DNA from: Clavelina lepadiformis
Taxonomy: Eukaryota; Chordata; Ascidiacea; Aplousobranchia; Clavelinidae
Length of the DNA stretch: 64,000 nt
NCBI RefSeq assembly: GCF_947623445.1
Contig: NC_135243.1
Location: forward strand, 10,480,501-10,544,500
Reading direction: 5' to 3'
Positions within the stretch are counted from its first letter, which is position 1. Each line of letters begins with the position of its first letter. The position numbers and the translations under genes were made by a program. A model generated the notes under the pieces. That model searched no databases. It was not told where the DNA came from and worked only from the letters and a program-made list of their open reading frames with translations. Below are positions 49,142 through 62,931 of the stretch, one piece after another.

Positions 49142-50248
49142 TTTGCAATGCCGTGTTGTACCATATCCTATGTATAGCCTAACCGTAACATTTACTCAAA
49201 TTCAGTAAATTGTCGTCAGCGCAAGAATTATTTTCCAACGTTTGGTATAGCGAGTAAAGCAGATGGATATTTCACGAAAGTGTCAAATATGATCGGCAAT
49301 CTATCTGTTATTACTAGGTCAAGGTGTTTTACTGTTTGTGGTTTGTGGTTATCTATACGCTTTGATCTGTCCAAGATTGCGTTTGTATTATACTGGTTAT
49401 GAGTAAGCCGCATCTGATCAATTATATTAAAAATTACATGAACACCAAACCAGGTGTGGTATATAATTATGATGAATACGATTTAGAAGACCAAGCAATG
49501 CAATGTTAGGATTTTTGTTTAAAATGGGAACATTTTGATATTTTTTGCAAATTGCAAAAGTAAAATGATTTAGCAAAATTCAAAAAGCACCATTTCATCA
49601 TAAAATTACAAAGAAAAAGTTAACTTTTCACGATCTGGCATTTTTAAGCATTTGCCGCGTGGTAATTACTTTATTTAAAAGCATGACCAATATTTTTCAC
49701 AGAAATTTCACATTACACGGTAAATTTTACACTTGCCAGTGGTGGCCCTTTTGGCGCACACTATATATATCTCATGTTAGTCTGTGCAAGCTTTACTTAC
49801 TATTTACAACAGCAATGAGTTTGGAAATTCACACATTGAAATATGTGCCGGCTAACATGGAAATCAGCAAGAGAGCGATAAATTGCTATTACAGTATATC
49901 TTGTGTTCATGGTTTCAATATTTAGTAATGTTTTCTAGGAATTATGATATGAGAGAGATCAAAATTTTGGTAAAAGAACAAAAATACGTGTTTAACACCA
50001 TTTATGTAACTAAAGTCGATGTAATATTGTATTGACTGTTGTAAATGAAATTATTTCTTGAAGTTTTATCAAAATCAAGACGTATAAACAAATGATCGTG
50101 TCTATTGTTATATAGCATAAGTAATTGCGAAGGTAGATTTGGTAAGTTTTAGATTTATAGGTATCAGGTGTTGCTAAAGCATTTTACTGTATCTTCCTCT
50201 ACATGATCTCCAGAACATTAAGATGTTCAATAAACAAGCATAGTAAAA
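49142..50248. other. Downstream of SCD, no gene seen
   Basis: AT-rich sequence, short frames only; part may be SCD 3' UTR, but no clear AATAAA was found close to the stop. Confidence 0.35.
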
Positions 50249-50473
50249 ATGAAAGGATTAGACGGACTGCACTGCGAAAACGGCAACGCTGACAACAACC
50301 GAAAACGTCACTCTAATTTGCAACTGAGATTTGCATTTGGAAGTTGTGCTGTAGTTTTTCAAGGCAGAAATGATGTTGCAGTATGGGTGCTTTCTATGAT
50401 TTTTGTCTTGGCGTGGCTAGGAGCTATGTGGGGCTGGGGTAAATACCGTACAACCACAGATAATGCACTATAA
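50249..50473 (+). CDS. Small hypothetical single-span membrane protein
   Basis: A 74-codon frame with a polar N-terminal half (ENGNADNNRKRH) and one clear hydrophobic span, VAVWVLSMIFVLAWLGAMWG, near residues 43-62, then a short polar tail. An AATAAA hexamer overlaps the stop codon (50472-50477). No splice-linked neighbour or known family is seen. Length alone does not prove it is real. Confidence 0.25.
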   Translation: MKGLDGLHCENGNADNNRKRHSNLQLRFAFGSCAVVFQGRNDVAVWVLSMIFVLAWLGAMWGWGKYRTTTDNAL

Positions 50474-52307
50474 TAAAAGTGTTTCAGTCTGGCCTCAAAT
50501 GTATCATTGCATCACTACTACCAACATCTGTATATTAGAAGTTTAGTTTGTTAACTTTTATAGCAATTTATAATTAATCAGTATGCGTAACTATTAACAC
50601 AATCTACTAAAACTTCATTAAGTTTTGAAGCACAGTCAACCATCTACTTTTTCTGTTTATGAACTAAGACTGCATTTTCAAACAAATAAAAAACGTTTTC
50701 ACGACTTTTTCATCCATCTGTAAGGTAAGTTACTGATTTTAGCAGCTTTTCGTTTTTGTGGTAGAATGAAATGCCCAACTTGCCCATGTATAATTGCGGC
50801 CTTAAATGTACCAGCCGACAGACTTCTGGGGATTTAAGTAATAAATATGTATAAACGTATAAATATGTAGCCTATATGAGTAGATCACCAGGGTTTCAGT
50901 GAGTCATTTTCTTGGGCTCTGCCGAGATCAATGACGTGTTTTTATGAATTTAAACGACGGGTTCAGAGAATTCCTATAGGAAACTAGCCGATTGCGAAGT
51001 TCAGCGTATCCAAAAAGTTTGAAATCCACTGTGTTGTAGCAAGAATTTTTGCCGGAATTTTTTTGGCAGAAAGGAACAAAATTATTAAAAGGGCACTTTA
51101 CCAATGTTGTTTTTGTTGCAAATTCTCTCAGATTCTATGTCCTATGACCTATACTATATTGTGTTTTCATTCTAAAACATTATTGCGTCATAATCATAGC
51201 AAATACATTTATAACGAAATAGATAAACAAATCATTATTATTTAGTGGCACAAAACAGGTATGTGAGTAACCAAGGGTTGTCCAATTATACTAACCAAGG
51301 GTTATCCGCTCGTCGTTCTTTTTTCATAAGAATTAAGCCCTGCTAACGCCGGAAATAGAAAAAAGTGGTTGGATAAAAAAAAATCTTAAGTTTTTTTTAA
51401 TTCTTTGAGACTAAGTTTCTTCGTTAAAACAATCATTAGACATTTTACTATAGTGCCGGTATTAAAAATTCTACAATGTTCTTGGGACTCTTCTTCTCTA
51501 TTGATCGTTTGTTGCAGGTATAAACAAAAGAAAACTTTTCCACATCGGTTTCCAAAAAGTTTTACAACAGTTATCTGTCAGTTAGATGCAAGTTTTACAT
51601 GGGATATTTATAACATAGGAATGCGATTTGTTTTCGAAAATACGCCGATGCAATCTCGACAAATTCGATACCGACAAAAGTAACAATGCACAACACGAAC
51701 AAGTGAATGAAAATTCATAATTTTTGGGAATGAAATCGTGAAAATGTTTTTCATTTTTTTGAACATTGCATGCCTACAGTTGTTCAGAAGCAGATATAAA
51801 TTGTTGACCGTGCTTCTACAACTTAGTGAAGTTACAATAAATCATGTTACTAAAACTACTACTAAGTGACTAAGACTGCTTTTTTCCACAAAAGTTAGTA
51901 AACAAACCTTCCAACCTATGCGGAATTTTGAGAGCAATACATAAAAATGTGAAGTTTGTATAATTTGCATAAGTTACAAGTAACAATGCATATAGGCTAC
52001 CTTTTTCCACTGGTTTGTCATTACAACACTCGGACGATTCAACCTGGTACAATTTAGCCAATGGGCAATAAAACTCCAGATATTTTAATTGAAGGATTAT
52101 TCGACATACAAACGTTGGTTTGATCTTTCTGTTGGTTTAAGTCGTCATGGATTTAATCCCACTGGGTTGAATCGCAATTGCCAAAGATTAAAGCAACCTT
52201 CCAATATTATTTTAGTATAGGCCAGTAATAAAAACACAAATACAACTTGTAAATTTTTTCTTATAGGCTTGTCCAAAAGTTGGGGATTGAAATCGGGCTA
52301 TCACAAT
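50474..52307. other. Intergenic upstream of the membrane-protein gene
   Basis: No gene seen. Two copies of ACCAAGGGTT lie at about 51270-51310. An unrecognised 5' exon of the gene beginning at 52308 may be here. Confidence 0.35.
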
Positions 52308-54465
52308 ATGAAAATGAATCAAAGTCTGGACAGGTTTCTCCCAGAGCCGTTCGACTGCAATGAAACATCTATTGAGGGTATATAATTTTGTTGATTAGAA
52401 TTGTTTTTTTTATTTATCTTTCGTATAAAACCTGTCAGTTAAATTTGCTGACTTGTTAACAATGTGTATAACTCAGGAAGATTTGGCGAAGACTGTGTTT
52501 CTCTTTGGTACTTTTGGAAACTTCCTCCCGATAAAACCACTGTACTTTCCCATGCCATGGTCTGGTTACTTTACAGTTTGCATCAAATCTTTGTTTGGGG
52601 ATTGCTTTACCGAGCACAATTATTGAAATCTCAATATTCCAAATCTGTGTCCGCGAAAAAATACAGGTTGGCTGTAACAAAATTTTGATGGCTTTGTTTT
52701 ACAGCACTTCATCTCACTGCAACACAGAAGCTAAAACAAAGACATTTTTATTTATTTACGCAGTTGTCAACTTCTTTGGTTTAATTGGGCTCTTCTTCTG
52801 GTAAATGGACTTTTTCATGTCTTGCATTTGATACAGACACACTGGACTTACGACGCTTTGGCTCAAGATGTTGCAATGTCATCTTCACAGGTATACTGAA
52901 ACATGGCTTAAATTATTTTACTTAATGATTTATAAACTATATGTAAGTCATCTTAGGTAGTTAAATGGTGTTATATACCAACGCTATACCATAACAGATT
53001 AACATTGACAACATATCTATGTATGTTCATTGGCAGATACTATCAGTGTTATTGTTTCAGGGATCTGTGATAATGATGCTTTGTTTCATTTTGCTCATCG
53101 AATATCGAGAGCGGGGAGTGGTACTAATGTGGCCTAATCCTGGATCAGATGACAGATTTGCAAAATATTTACGACTTAATCCTGAACCTATTCATCTTAT
53201 CCGAAAGTAAGTAATAAAGCAACCCTTCCTTCTTGAAAATAAAATCAACAAACATGTAGGACGTGAATTACTTTCCAATGTTTCATTTTTACGCCTTAAT
53301 CTATAGGTATCACGGATACGCTTTTTCTTGGGCATGCATATACACGTTCTGGTATCACCCGATGGAGAACACCTGGGGTCATACGCTAGGATTTTTTCAT
53401 ACTGCGATGGTTCTCCTGCAAGGAAGTCTGATTTTTACCGAGATTCATTTGAACAAGTCTGAAACAGGCTTAAATATATATCAACACGCTTTTGTATTAA
53501 ACAATAAATATTTATTTTATTTTCAATTTATAGTAATGTAACATAATGAATTAAAATAAAATTAATCCCCCCCACCTTTTTAGGTTCTTATATTTTAATT
53601 TGAGCGACATCAACCAGTCTTGAATATAAAATATTTATGTTGATAACGTTTTATCGGTTTTAAAATTGCTAGTAATTAAAGAAATAAACAAATTTACCAT
53701 ATTAATGAAAGGTACTGGAGATTATTAATTGAAGTTTGGGTGCTCGTTCACGGCACTTTTGTCGCTGTACAAACTGAATCGTTTGACCTGCAAATCTGGC
53801 CAGTGTTTGCTTTTGGGTTTGGCTTCATGCTGGTTTTCACGCAGGTGGTGTTAGATACTTATATTAAATTGAAAAATAAAATGTCGCGTATAGCAAAACA
53901 AATGAATTTATAAACCAGCTGTAAAATTCAAGAAATCAAATGTTTTTGGTAAAATATTGTTGGGATAAATTTTTTGATTCTTGTGTTTTAGATATTCGGC
54001 TTGCCGTTTTGGAAGAAAATTTCTCCATACTTTCGCCTTATTCCCGTCATACTTTTCTTTGTTATTGTCTTAGCTCTTTCTGGTACGTTGATCATCGACA
54101 ACAAAGCGGGGAAAAGTGGACTTGGGCGAATGTATGAAATGCTTTTCATTCCTGCTGTGGAGTACGCAACATTTTTTGTTGCTTGGCTTTGTCTTTATAT
54201 ATTTATTAGAATAGAAGCCTTCTTCAAAGGCAAACGATATTTTGATTGCGGTCAGGCTAAAACTTCAGCAATGGTTCCTTGCTTATTTCTTGTTGTTTAT
54301 GCTATCGTCATTTTTGCTTCTCATTTGAGCAGAAACGTCGCACAAGACCTTACTAAGCTAATAGTTATTTTTGTGCTTGCTTGTACATTTGTGGTTTGCA
54401 TTACTATTATGTTACTTAAACAGCTTTTGGGTCCATCTCGTTCAGTTTTGGAATCACCCATGTAA
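52308..54465 (+). CDS. Polytopic membrane protein of unknown function, paralog A
   Basis: Exons 52308-52377, 52477-52666, 52764-52890, 53061-53206, 53307-53456, 53712-53844, 53992-54465; all phases agree and give about 429 residues. The start is the ATG opening MKMNQSLDRFLPEPFDC; the frame stays open upstream to an AG at 52265-52266, so a leader exon is possible. About 11 hydrophobic spans can be counted, e.g. NWALLLVNGLFHVLHLIQ, GFFHTAMVLLQGSLIFTEIH, VWVLVHGTFVAVQ and KLIVIFVLACTFVVCITIML. Histidines recur in the spans, and YHPMENTWGHTLGF is the most conserved block against paralog B. An AATAAA lies at 54621. I do not recognise a characterised family; function is unknown. Confidence 0.85.
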
Positions 54466-55485
54466 GACAATAGCTTCACAAGAATTTAACACAACTTAAG
54501 TATGTAATCTGAAATGTAACTTGTCAATATATCTTGTGTTGTGTGGTATAAAACATGTCATAAGAGGTTAAGGAACATATGCACCCTTTATTGAGATCAT
54601 TGAAAATGTTTTCAAACGTAAATAAAAAATTGATCAGGTCGGTGATGTAAGTGTACCAACTGTTTCTTGGTCGACCCGTTGGTTATTTACCGGTTGGTGT
54701 AACAAGGCGTTACTTGGTTTGCGATGACCAATATGACCAAACCATCATAGTTGGCACCTCAGTAGTATGTTATATAGCGGTCCTGGCATAAATTAGGTCA
54801 CATAACTTTATAAGGTCTAATGAGGTCATTGGGTCTGGGGTTCTGGCACAGTTTAGGTCACATGACTTTATGAGGTCAAACGAGTTTAAGGCATAGTTTA
54901 GAATCACGTGACTTTTAAAAGGTTATTATGATATTTAAAAAATGTTAGGAAGATAGTATTTCGTACAGTAATTTTTTACCTTAAGAACTCTTCTGAATAA
55001 TCAATTTTTTATTTTATAATAATTCCATTTTCACGTTGGGTCTATACAAGATGATGGTACCAGCGCAATTGGGGTTTCAGCATTCGCTGTTGTCATCGCT
55101 ACGACTTAGACGCTGATGGTCAAGATGGTGGTTCATATTTCTTTTTATTGGCGTGTACGTTAACACTTAACACACACACAAATATATGTTTTTACGTAAT
55201 TTGATAAGTATATAAAGATTAAAACATCACAATATTATGAAGAGTTATGACATACGATATGGGTTCATTGGTACTAATTATTTCAGGCATAAAGATTTCT
55301 AGGTCCTATTGATTCATCATTAAACCTTTTCTTTTTTGTGGGTTTAGGCGAATGAGAAATTCTCAATTCATCCGAAGGCGAGTTGCATTGGTTGTAGGTC
55401 TTTCAGGCACAGCGTTGTGTCATCGGCTTAATTTGAGCAGAATTTTTTGCGCAATTCCGAAAAAGAAAACAAAATACGTATATTG
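54466..55485. other. Intergenic with short tandem repeat 54781-54924
   Basis: The first 155 bases are probably the 3' UTR of the upstream gene. A degenerate tandem repeat at 54781-54924 has units beginning at 54781, 54841 and 54891, built on TTTAGGTCACATGACTTTAT. Nothing else is recognised. Confidence 0.55.
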
Positions 55486-55489
55486 CAGA

Positions 55490-55905
55490 GCTTTATGACG
55501 AATATGTTGAAATTCCTCAAAAAATGCTCGATATAGTTAAATCGCACTACAATAAACTATAGGCAGAACGCAAAGTTTCCCCAAACATCCAGCAATCATT
55601 CTTAAAATGTATAACCCGAAAAGTCAACAAAGTAACGGCTCAACTGCTAGGCAAACCTATGACAAAATAAGAGATAGAAGAAGTGACTAAATCCATCGTA
55701 AATAGAAAATCCCCTGGACCAGATGGCATCAGCGCTGAATTTTACAAAATCTTTTGGCCAATGATAGGTGATAAACTGACCGAAATTTACCAATCTTGGT
55801 TCGACAAAGAGAACATCCACGACGATATCAAGAAGGGATTGGAGACTTTAATTTTTTTAAATGGAGATAGAGCCAACTTAGATAATTATATACATAAATA
55901 ATGTT
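55490..55905 (+). mobile_element. L1/Tx1-like LINE reverse transcriptase fragment
   Basis: A 72-codon frame at 55683 reads RKSPGPDGISAEFYKIFWPM then KKGLETLIFLNGDRANLDNY. This is the classic start of the L1-type RT domain (NKSPG-DG...AEFYK-FW...KG-I-LI-K-GDR--L-N-RPI). The frame ends just before the expected RPISLL block. Upstream bases to about 55490 continue the match in broken frames. It is a short dead scrap abutting the Polinton fossil. Confidence 0.72.
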
Positions 55906-55949
55906 TTTGCTTTTCGCTCTCATGTACTATATCAGTCTAGAATCAGTCC

Positions 55950-58900
55950 AATACTATCAAAATATTCTACCTTGTTTGAGTTTCATCATTGTAACAACAA
56001 ACCCAATGAGTTCCATTTCCTTTAAAATAATCCTGTAAATTCATAATAATTGATTTATTTTTATTCATTCTTTCAGGTAACATGTCTTTACTAAACTATA
56101 CCCTCGATAACGCAAACCTTTTTTTCAATTCAATTCTTGATTAGAATCTCTTTCACTTGATTGAAAAGCTATAAAGATATGTCTAGGAAGTTCACTTCCT
56201 GATTGAGTTGTAATTACCCAAGTCATGCTAGTTTCTGTTGATTGATATATTTTTCTGTATACCTTCATTTGTTCAAAATATAACGATTTTATTTTGAATT
56301 TATAAACTTGGTTTTACTTTTGGCAACCACATAAATATATGGTTAATATTAATCTTTCAAGCAGCAACACCGTTAGCACGCATAATGTAATTATTAGAAA
56401 GTTCCGTATCAACAATTAAAGTATGTTTTACACCTCTAAAAACCTTATCAACATCACGACAAAATCCAAAAATTTGAGAAAGTGGAAGTGGCAATGAAAT
56501 TTGTTTATTTCCGGTAATTATGCATGGTCTTGCTGAAAAATCTAAGCTTGCTTGTTGTTTGTTGTATATTTCTACAAGAGCTCTAAGAACATCTCCAACA
56601 TCACCTGTATTTGCATCATTTTCTACATAAACAAAGTTTTGTGTGATATTAGTTCCTCCAACTCCAGTATCTTTAAACCATAAGATATTTGACGCTGTTG
56701 AACGTGAATAATCATCGCTAAAGCTAACCAAGTTAAGAATTATTGAGGTAAATAAAGATTTATGTTTTCATTAACTCGATTACTCAATTAATATTGAGCA
56801 GTTTAAAATAAAAACCGACCATTATTTACCAAGGAAATTACATAAACGTTATTGTAATTAACATTTGCATTCGTTTGGAATTTTCCTTTGATTTCTGAAT
56901 ATCCTTTATAAGGTAAAGAAAGACATCTGCATTTTTAGTTTCAATTTTGTGTTGCCCATCTTTATTCACATTATTAGAACTTCTTGGTAAACACTCAACA
57001 TATTCAAACTCTGTCATTGAATTATCATTTAAATTCCCTTTTTCAATTTAAAAAAAATGAATTGTTATTTCTTCCATCTTCTTTTATTATTAGTAAATAT
57101 ATTTTTTACACGAGTTCCGTGAAACCAGAACCAGCTATTAAATTACTGAAGATAGGTCTTGACCTATCATTTAGCTTTTCCATATTCCATATAATTGCTT
57201 TGACGGTTACATTTTTACAGCCGATTTTTCCGTATTCTGTGTAATTTCATTTTTTACAGCTTTCATTACTGTATTATTCAGCTCAGATTTTACACCAGTA
57301 GGTACTCTGATGAGAATTTTTGAACTAACACCAAAAACAATTTCAACTTTATCACATACATTTTTAAGAAAACTTCCATCGATTATTTTCTTTCATTCGA
57401 AACGAATATCTCGTTGTAATATCATCTTTTATAGTTATCTATATACTTCTACGGACGATCCTCACGAAGGTGAATGTAATGAGTTTCATTTTCATTGTTC
57501 ATATCAACAAAGTTATTACCTTGATCTTTGATTGAAAATGGAATACTATCAATTTGAGTACTATCAATTTATTATTTTTTGACACATGAACATTTTGTCT
57601 GGGTTCAACTTGAATTAAATATCCAGGAGGAACATTTGGACTAACAGTAAATAATCAATCGCTTGATATTCTATTTACACAACTCTCTTCAACTAAACTA
57701 CATCGAATTTATATGCTGTTAATATTTGTAATATTTACAATATTTTCATGTATTCCATTTTCGGTTGAATAAACAGATTCAATTCCCAGAACAGTATTTA
57801 TTGAATTTTTATATCTAAATTCAATTGAATAAAGATTTTTAAGTTCAATTCTTCATTTTATTATATTGTAATTTGGAGTAATGGTAATACCATTTTCGTC
57901 ATCATCTTTCCTTTTCATTAAATACTTTATGTCATCATTGAGGTCTTCAATATTATAACTCCCTGGTGGTATTTCAATAAGATTGGACTCCTCTATATCT
58001 ATCACATAAACTAACTTATTACTACTACTGTAATATTGTGCAAAGAAAACCATAATTCAGAATTTATTAATGTTATTTCATAATTCTTTTATAATATCTA
58101 ATTGTAATGGTGGATTGAAACTAGAAAGTTTACTTACAAAGTTTTTTGATTTTCCTTGTCCTTTTATAGGATCGAAGAATAATGGTATTGGTTTCATTTT
58201 ATCATATTGTTAGATAATTTTTCGAACTCGAAATACAATCAAGTGAATTCAGTTTTTTAATATACTTTCAATTTCACTGTCTAAACTTTTGTTATTATTG
58301 TCAACTTGTTTGGCTGCTATTAATAAGTCTTTCAAATAGTTAGTTTGGATTCATCGCACATCCACTCCTATAAGATATCTCCATAGCCTCTAACAATTTA
58401 TTTAATTTATCTCCGTATTTACTGAAAGTATTTTTTTTTCAATCATGTCTACATCAACAACACTTTTTCTCTTACCACCTAAACGTCCTAAACTAAACTA
58501 AACTAAACGTCCTAAACCTAAACTATCATTCCGATAGTTCTATTTTTTAATTGAGTGATGTAATTTGGTCCACCTTCTATAAGTTGAACTATATCTATTT
58601 CGAAATTATTTGTTAAAGTAACTGTTGTTCTTCTTCACTGCAAAGTTTCTCCAATTTTAAAGTATAAATTGATTTTGGTTCACCGGAGGTTTACTTTTCC
58701 ATAATAGCTGGTAAAATAGCACTCGTTCGGCCTTCGGCAAGCTGTGCATGTAAGTTTTCAATGAGTCTGTCTTGTCATTCATCTGTTTTCTTTTGAACCT
58801 CTTTTACCGATTTAGTAATAGGACTGAAGATTTCTGAAGCAGATTCTTGTAATTATTGCTTGGTTTGAATTTGCTTTTGTAATCTTTCTTTTAAAAATTT

Positions 58901-59960
58901 TCTGTTGTTAAGATACTCTTTAGTAAGATCTTTTTTAATTCTTTTTCGTTTACAAAAAACATACTTTATACTGTAGCAGATGAAAGCTATAACATTTTAA
59001 TACCTACTGTAAGTATAATAAAAATGTTATGATATGCTTATGGTTTATGCTTAGCTGTTTTATCCAGTACCATAAAATGCTATGGTTCTTTAGTTGCTTC
59101 TTGATAAATTAACTCTAATTATTTTCTTGTTATACCTCTAGGATGGTTATTAATTGAATGTCTGATGTCTTTTTAATCTAAATTTCCAAAGAGTATAAAG
59201 CAATTAGTATTTGTTTTGATATATTTTGGAGTATCCAAATATGATTGTGTGAGATAAATATATGCATGCGTTTTCTAACATGTCATCAATTTGACTATAT
59301 GACATTCTGACTATATATTACAACTACTTTACTGTTAAAAATTGCCTCCTTTATCTGTTCTTCTTCTCCTGGTTTTGATGGTGATTTTGAGAGTGATTAA
59401 TGGTTTCACACCTTTCATTTGTCTTAGGTTTAATCGTATTTTATCTCCTACAGCTTTCTTCATTATATTTAGCTGTTTTAATCGATATTTTTCATCAATT
59501 ATATCCACTTCATATGATTTTACATAACTTTTCAAGGCTTTTTTGAGTAAAGTTGCTTTAGGAAATAAATTTAAAAAATTTTGAATACTTTCAGAAACTG
59601 TTGCTTTAACTTTTTGTGGTGTATATCTCAACAACCAATCAGCAAATTCATTAATACCTCTTCGAACTTTAGCAGTTGCATTATAAGTTAATGCTTTTAA
59701 AGTTGGTGGAGACTTCTTATAACATGTTGGTTTCAATACAAGAGTTTTGATATCAGGAACTGGTGAATCTAAAATATTTGATTGTTTCATCTTTTATAAT
59801 CTAATAACATATTTTATCTTAAACTCATTTTTATACTTTAAGAAATTATTATTCATAATTATTAATATAATTGATAATATCATCTTTATATATTTTACTA
59901 TTTCCCCAAAATGCTGGAACTTTTTTCATTTCTAAATATTCAATTTCTGCTTTACAATTA
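55950..59960 (-). mobile_element. Polinton (Maverick) fossil
   Basis: An unusually AT-rich stretch of about 4 kb with minus-strand remnants. The piece at 56731-56357 has the capsid-like block LPLSQIFGFCRDVDKV followed by VKHTLIV, matching the Polinton/virophage-type major capsid protein. The piece at 58053-57853 has EIPPGSYNIEDLNDDIKYL, typical of another structural gene of this group. A 151-codon piece lies at 59790-59335. No polymerase, integrase or protease part was found, and the terminal repeats were not located, so the ends are estimates. The element is badly broken, with many disruptions; it looks old. Confidence 0.7.
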
Positions 59961-62931
59961 TCTTTAAACCCGCGTGGCTAAACTATTCTTACACACTCGT
60001 ATTACATGTAGTATTGTATATGGCCAAAATGTCTCGGTTGCGCCATACACAATACTACTTACAAACAAACCTAAAATGTGAAACATTCAAACTATTTCAA
60101 AAGGTGCAAAACGTTAAACAACATGACATATGTATCGTATTTGAACCAAATGAACCATACCGTTACTAAAATCTTGTGCTTTCGGTAAAGAAATATTCGC
60201 CTGATACGAAAGCTGCCACGTAAGAGAGTTATTTCATTACTGACGTAATCCTTGTGGTTAAATGTGAATTTATGCCATTTTCCAATTGCTTTGTTTTCTA
60301 AATTGAGCGTTCAATTCCAAACAAAGTTTCTCATTAGCAGAACAGAAGGCAGTTTAATAGGTATCAATATTTTATGCAACAGCTCCTGCTCTTGGTTTTC
60401 GCCAATTTCCAACCCACCGGACGCCGACGACTGAGCCCTACCGCTATTTAAGTTCTAACAATGCCTGCGTGTTTTTATGCAACGCCATTGTCACAGGACG
60501 CAAGATGGTGGCAAACAGCGGTCAAATACTAAGTAGTAACTTGCATTCATTACACTAATGTTATAATAACTAACCCAACTGAAATGTTATAATTATAACA
60601 TAGTAATCTGCACTTCACCTAAATATTCATACTATTCTAAATCTAACATTTATGACGAATGGTGGAGTTGTAGTTATAACTTGTAGTTGAACAGGTCGAA
60701 TACACCACCAAGTTAGAGCATTGCAGCACGTATTTGATTGTAATTTGGGGTCCATCGATTATATGAGTCACCAAGGCCGTGCACAGTTCTACCAGAAAGT
60801 TCGTTTATTCGTGCCGTAATTATTCTTGTCTGATTACAGACATTTTCTTAGCATTCACTTCAGTTTATATTAGCTGTAATTTGACTGCCTATGTAGGCTC
60901 GACCGCTTACACGATCAGTAAGGCGTTGAATCTTATCCAACCATTGCTAGTTGCTGTGTAATTGTCGTGGCATCAATAAGCACAATTGTTCGTCGCTTTG
61001 GATTATCTTCATTGTATAAATTCTTCTTTGGTTAAACATTGAATAGAGACAACTAAGATGTTAACGACTGGGTCTTTTTTGAACAATAACGAAAAATTCT
61101 GAGCGCAAACTAATAGAGATATACGAAAGCTTTTTTGTTGGTCAGCAGGAAAACACATCACAACGAAACACACATACAAGCGAACAGAACAGCAGCTGTT
61201 AAAAACGTTCAATAGGAATATGTTTGCAGGTAGCTGAAGGATTCCGACTTAAGTTTTGAGAAAATTATCTCTTGCGGGTAATACAAACATAGTTACTAAA
61301 CTTACATAAGTTTACTTGACATTTGTTTCACTGTTGATTTTTAATTTTTCATACCTCTACACGTTATACATTAACTAAACATTCTTCAAACATAATATTG
61401 CCTAACTTTAACAACAGGCTGTGTAGTGAATTAGTAACTTTCTAAAATATTTGCCTCCACCAAAAAAAAATTTCAACTGGCTACACCACTGATTTGATTT
61501 GCGGCCGAAAGTGCGACAGCAAATCTGAATACGCACTTTTTAAATATGTAATATATAATAAACACAACGGTAAAAAGAAAATAATCGAATTCGTATAATG
61601 CTTATCTTTCTTTGATGGCTAAAATTGCTGGTTGCTGAATTTTTGAATTTGACGTGACACATAGTAATAAACTCTGGGTCCAAAATTCGACATGTCAGGG
61701 CCAACGAATTCGCTCCAAGCTTTAGCACATACAGCTTAATGGCCTTAGCATTTACTTATATTACTGTAAACGGCCCATAATGTTGACACAATATTTATGG
61801 CTCAAAGTTCGTGTTGGTTTTACAGAAACATTTTCACCATTAAAAACCTTTAAACACCGGCTACAATCAGGTCGTTGACCTATGTTGCACAACATCAAAA
61901 ACTATTGGCATATCTTACCCAACATTATGTTTAATCGAGAGTCGATGGTAAAGTTTACCGTTATTAAACCTTGGTGAACTCATAGTGACCTTAACAGCTT
62001 CAGACAAACTGAACTCGTATCTCCGCACAGCATGATGAAATATATAAAAGCAATCGTACACAATTGTACTTGTAAAATAATTATAAAGTTGCACCTACAA
62101 AATTGGCGATTAAACCAATTTGTAAGAGTATTACTCGTATAAATTTCCGCATTTCAGCCAATTCGTTTCGATCTCCATTAAGGTGGCCTGCATAAGTTCT
62201 ATGCTTTAATTGCTTCATAATTTCTTTACTTTTAAGCTACCTCTGGCGCATACAATTTTCTATTAATTTCAAATACAATCGCTTTGATTAATTCTCGTGT
62301 GAGACTACTAATACATCATATCTTTGTGAAAAAAAAAAAATAAAGGATATACAGTATTACTGTTACAAAATAAAGTAATAACTAAGATCGTACTGTACAC
62401 ATAGAATAAATAATGGAAAGTCGTACGAAACTTAACATTTAAGACACATTACGTTTAGTCAATACAATGTTCGTGGATTGTTGTTTTCATTTTTGCAATT
62501 CATTCAATAAATTCGGGCCAAAAAGAAGATTTCATAGGAGACAAAATTTTAGATTTTAGAAATACGTAGACTCAAGCATTACTTTCGGTCCGAGTATCCT
62601 ACTCAGTGGTGGAAGCACAGGTAGTGTAATACAAACACAAGCGGTTGGTCTACGAAAGCTACAGCTGACACAGCTAATTTTATTGTAAATCCTTAGGTTA
62701 GAGCATGATTAACTTCATGCAAAAGATTCCAAACGCAAATTGAGCTTCTATGACTTCACGCATAGAATTGTATTGGTTAAAACAACACATATATACTTAC
62801 GGCAGAACAGACCAGTAAAACGAAAGTATAAAAAATGAAAAAATTAATCAAATACTGAAACATTAAAACCAACTTTATGAAAACAGAACGAGCAAAGATA
62901 GATTTTTGTCGAAATCTGATGCATGTAGCAT
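59961..62931. other. Intergenic, no gene recognised
   Basis: About 3 kb between the Polinton fossil and paralog B. The last 250 bases are probably the 3' UTR of paralog B: on the minus strand an AATAAA hexamer lies at 62683-62678. An A-run at 62330-62341 and short frames are otherwise all that was seen. Confidence 0.4.

Noticed and set aside
52667-52836. Two ultra-short introns of 38 and 36 bp in paralog A
   Set aside because: They give a stop at the second junction. A single 97-bp intron (52667-52763) with a strong pyrimidine-rich acceptor keeps phase and yields a good membrane span.
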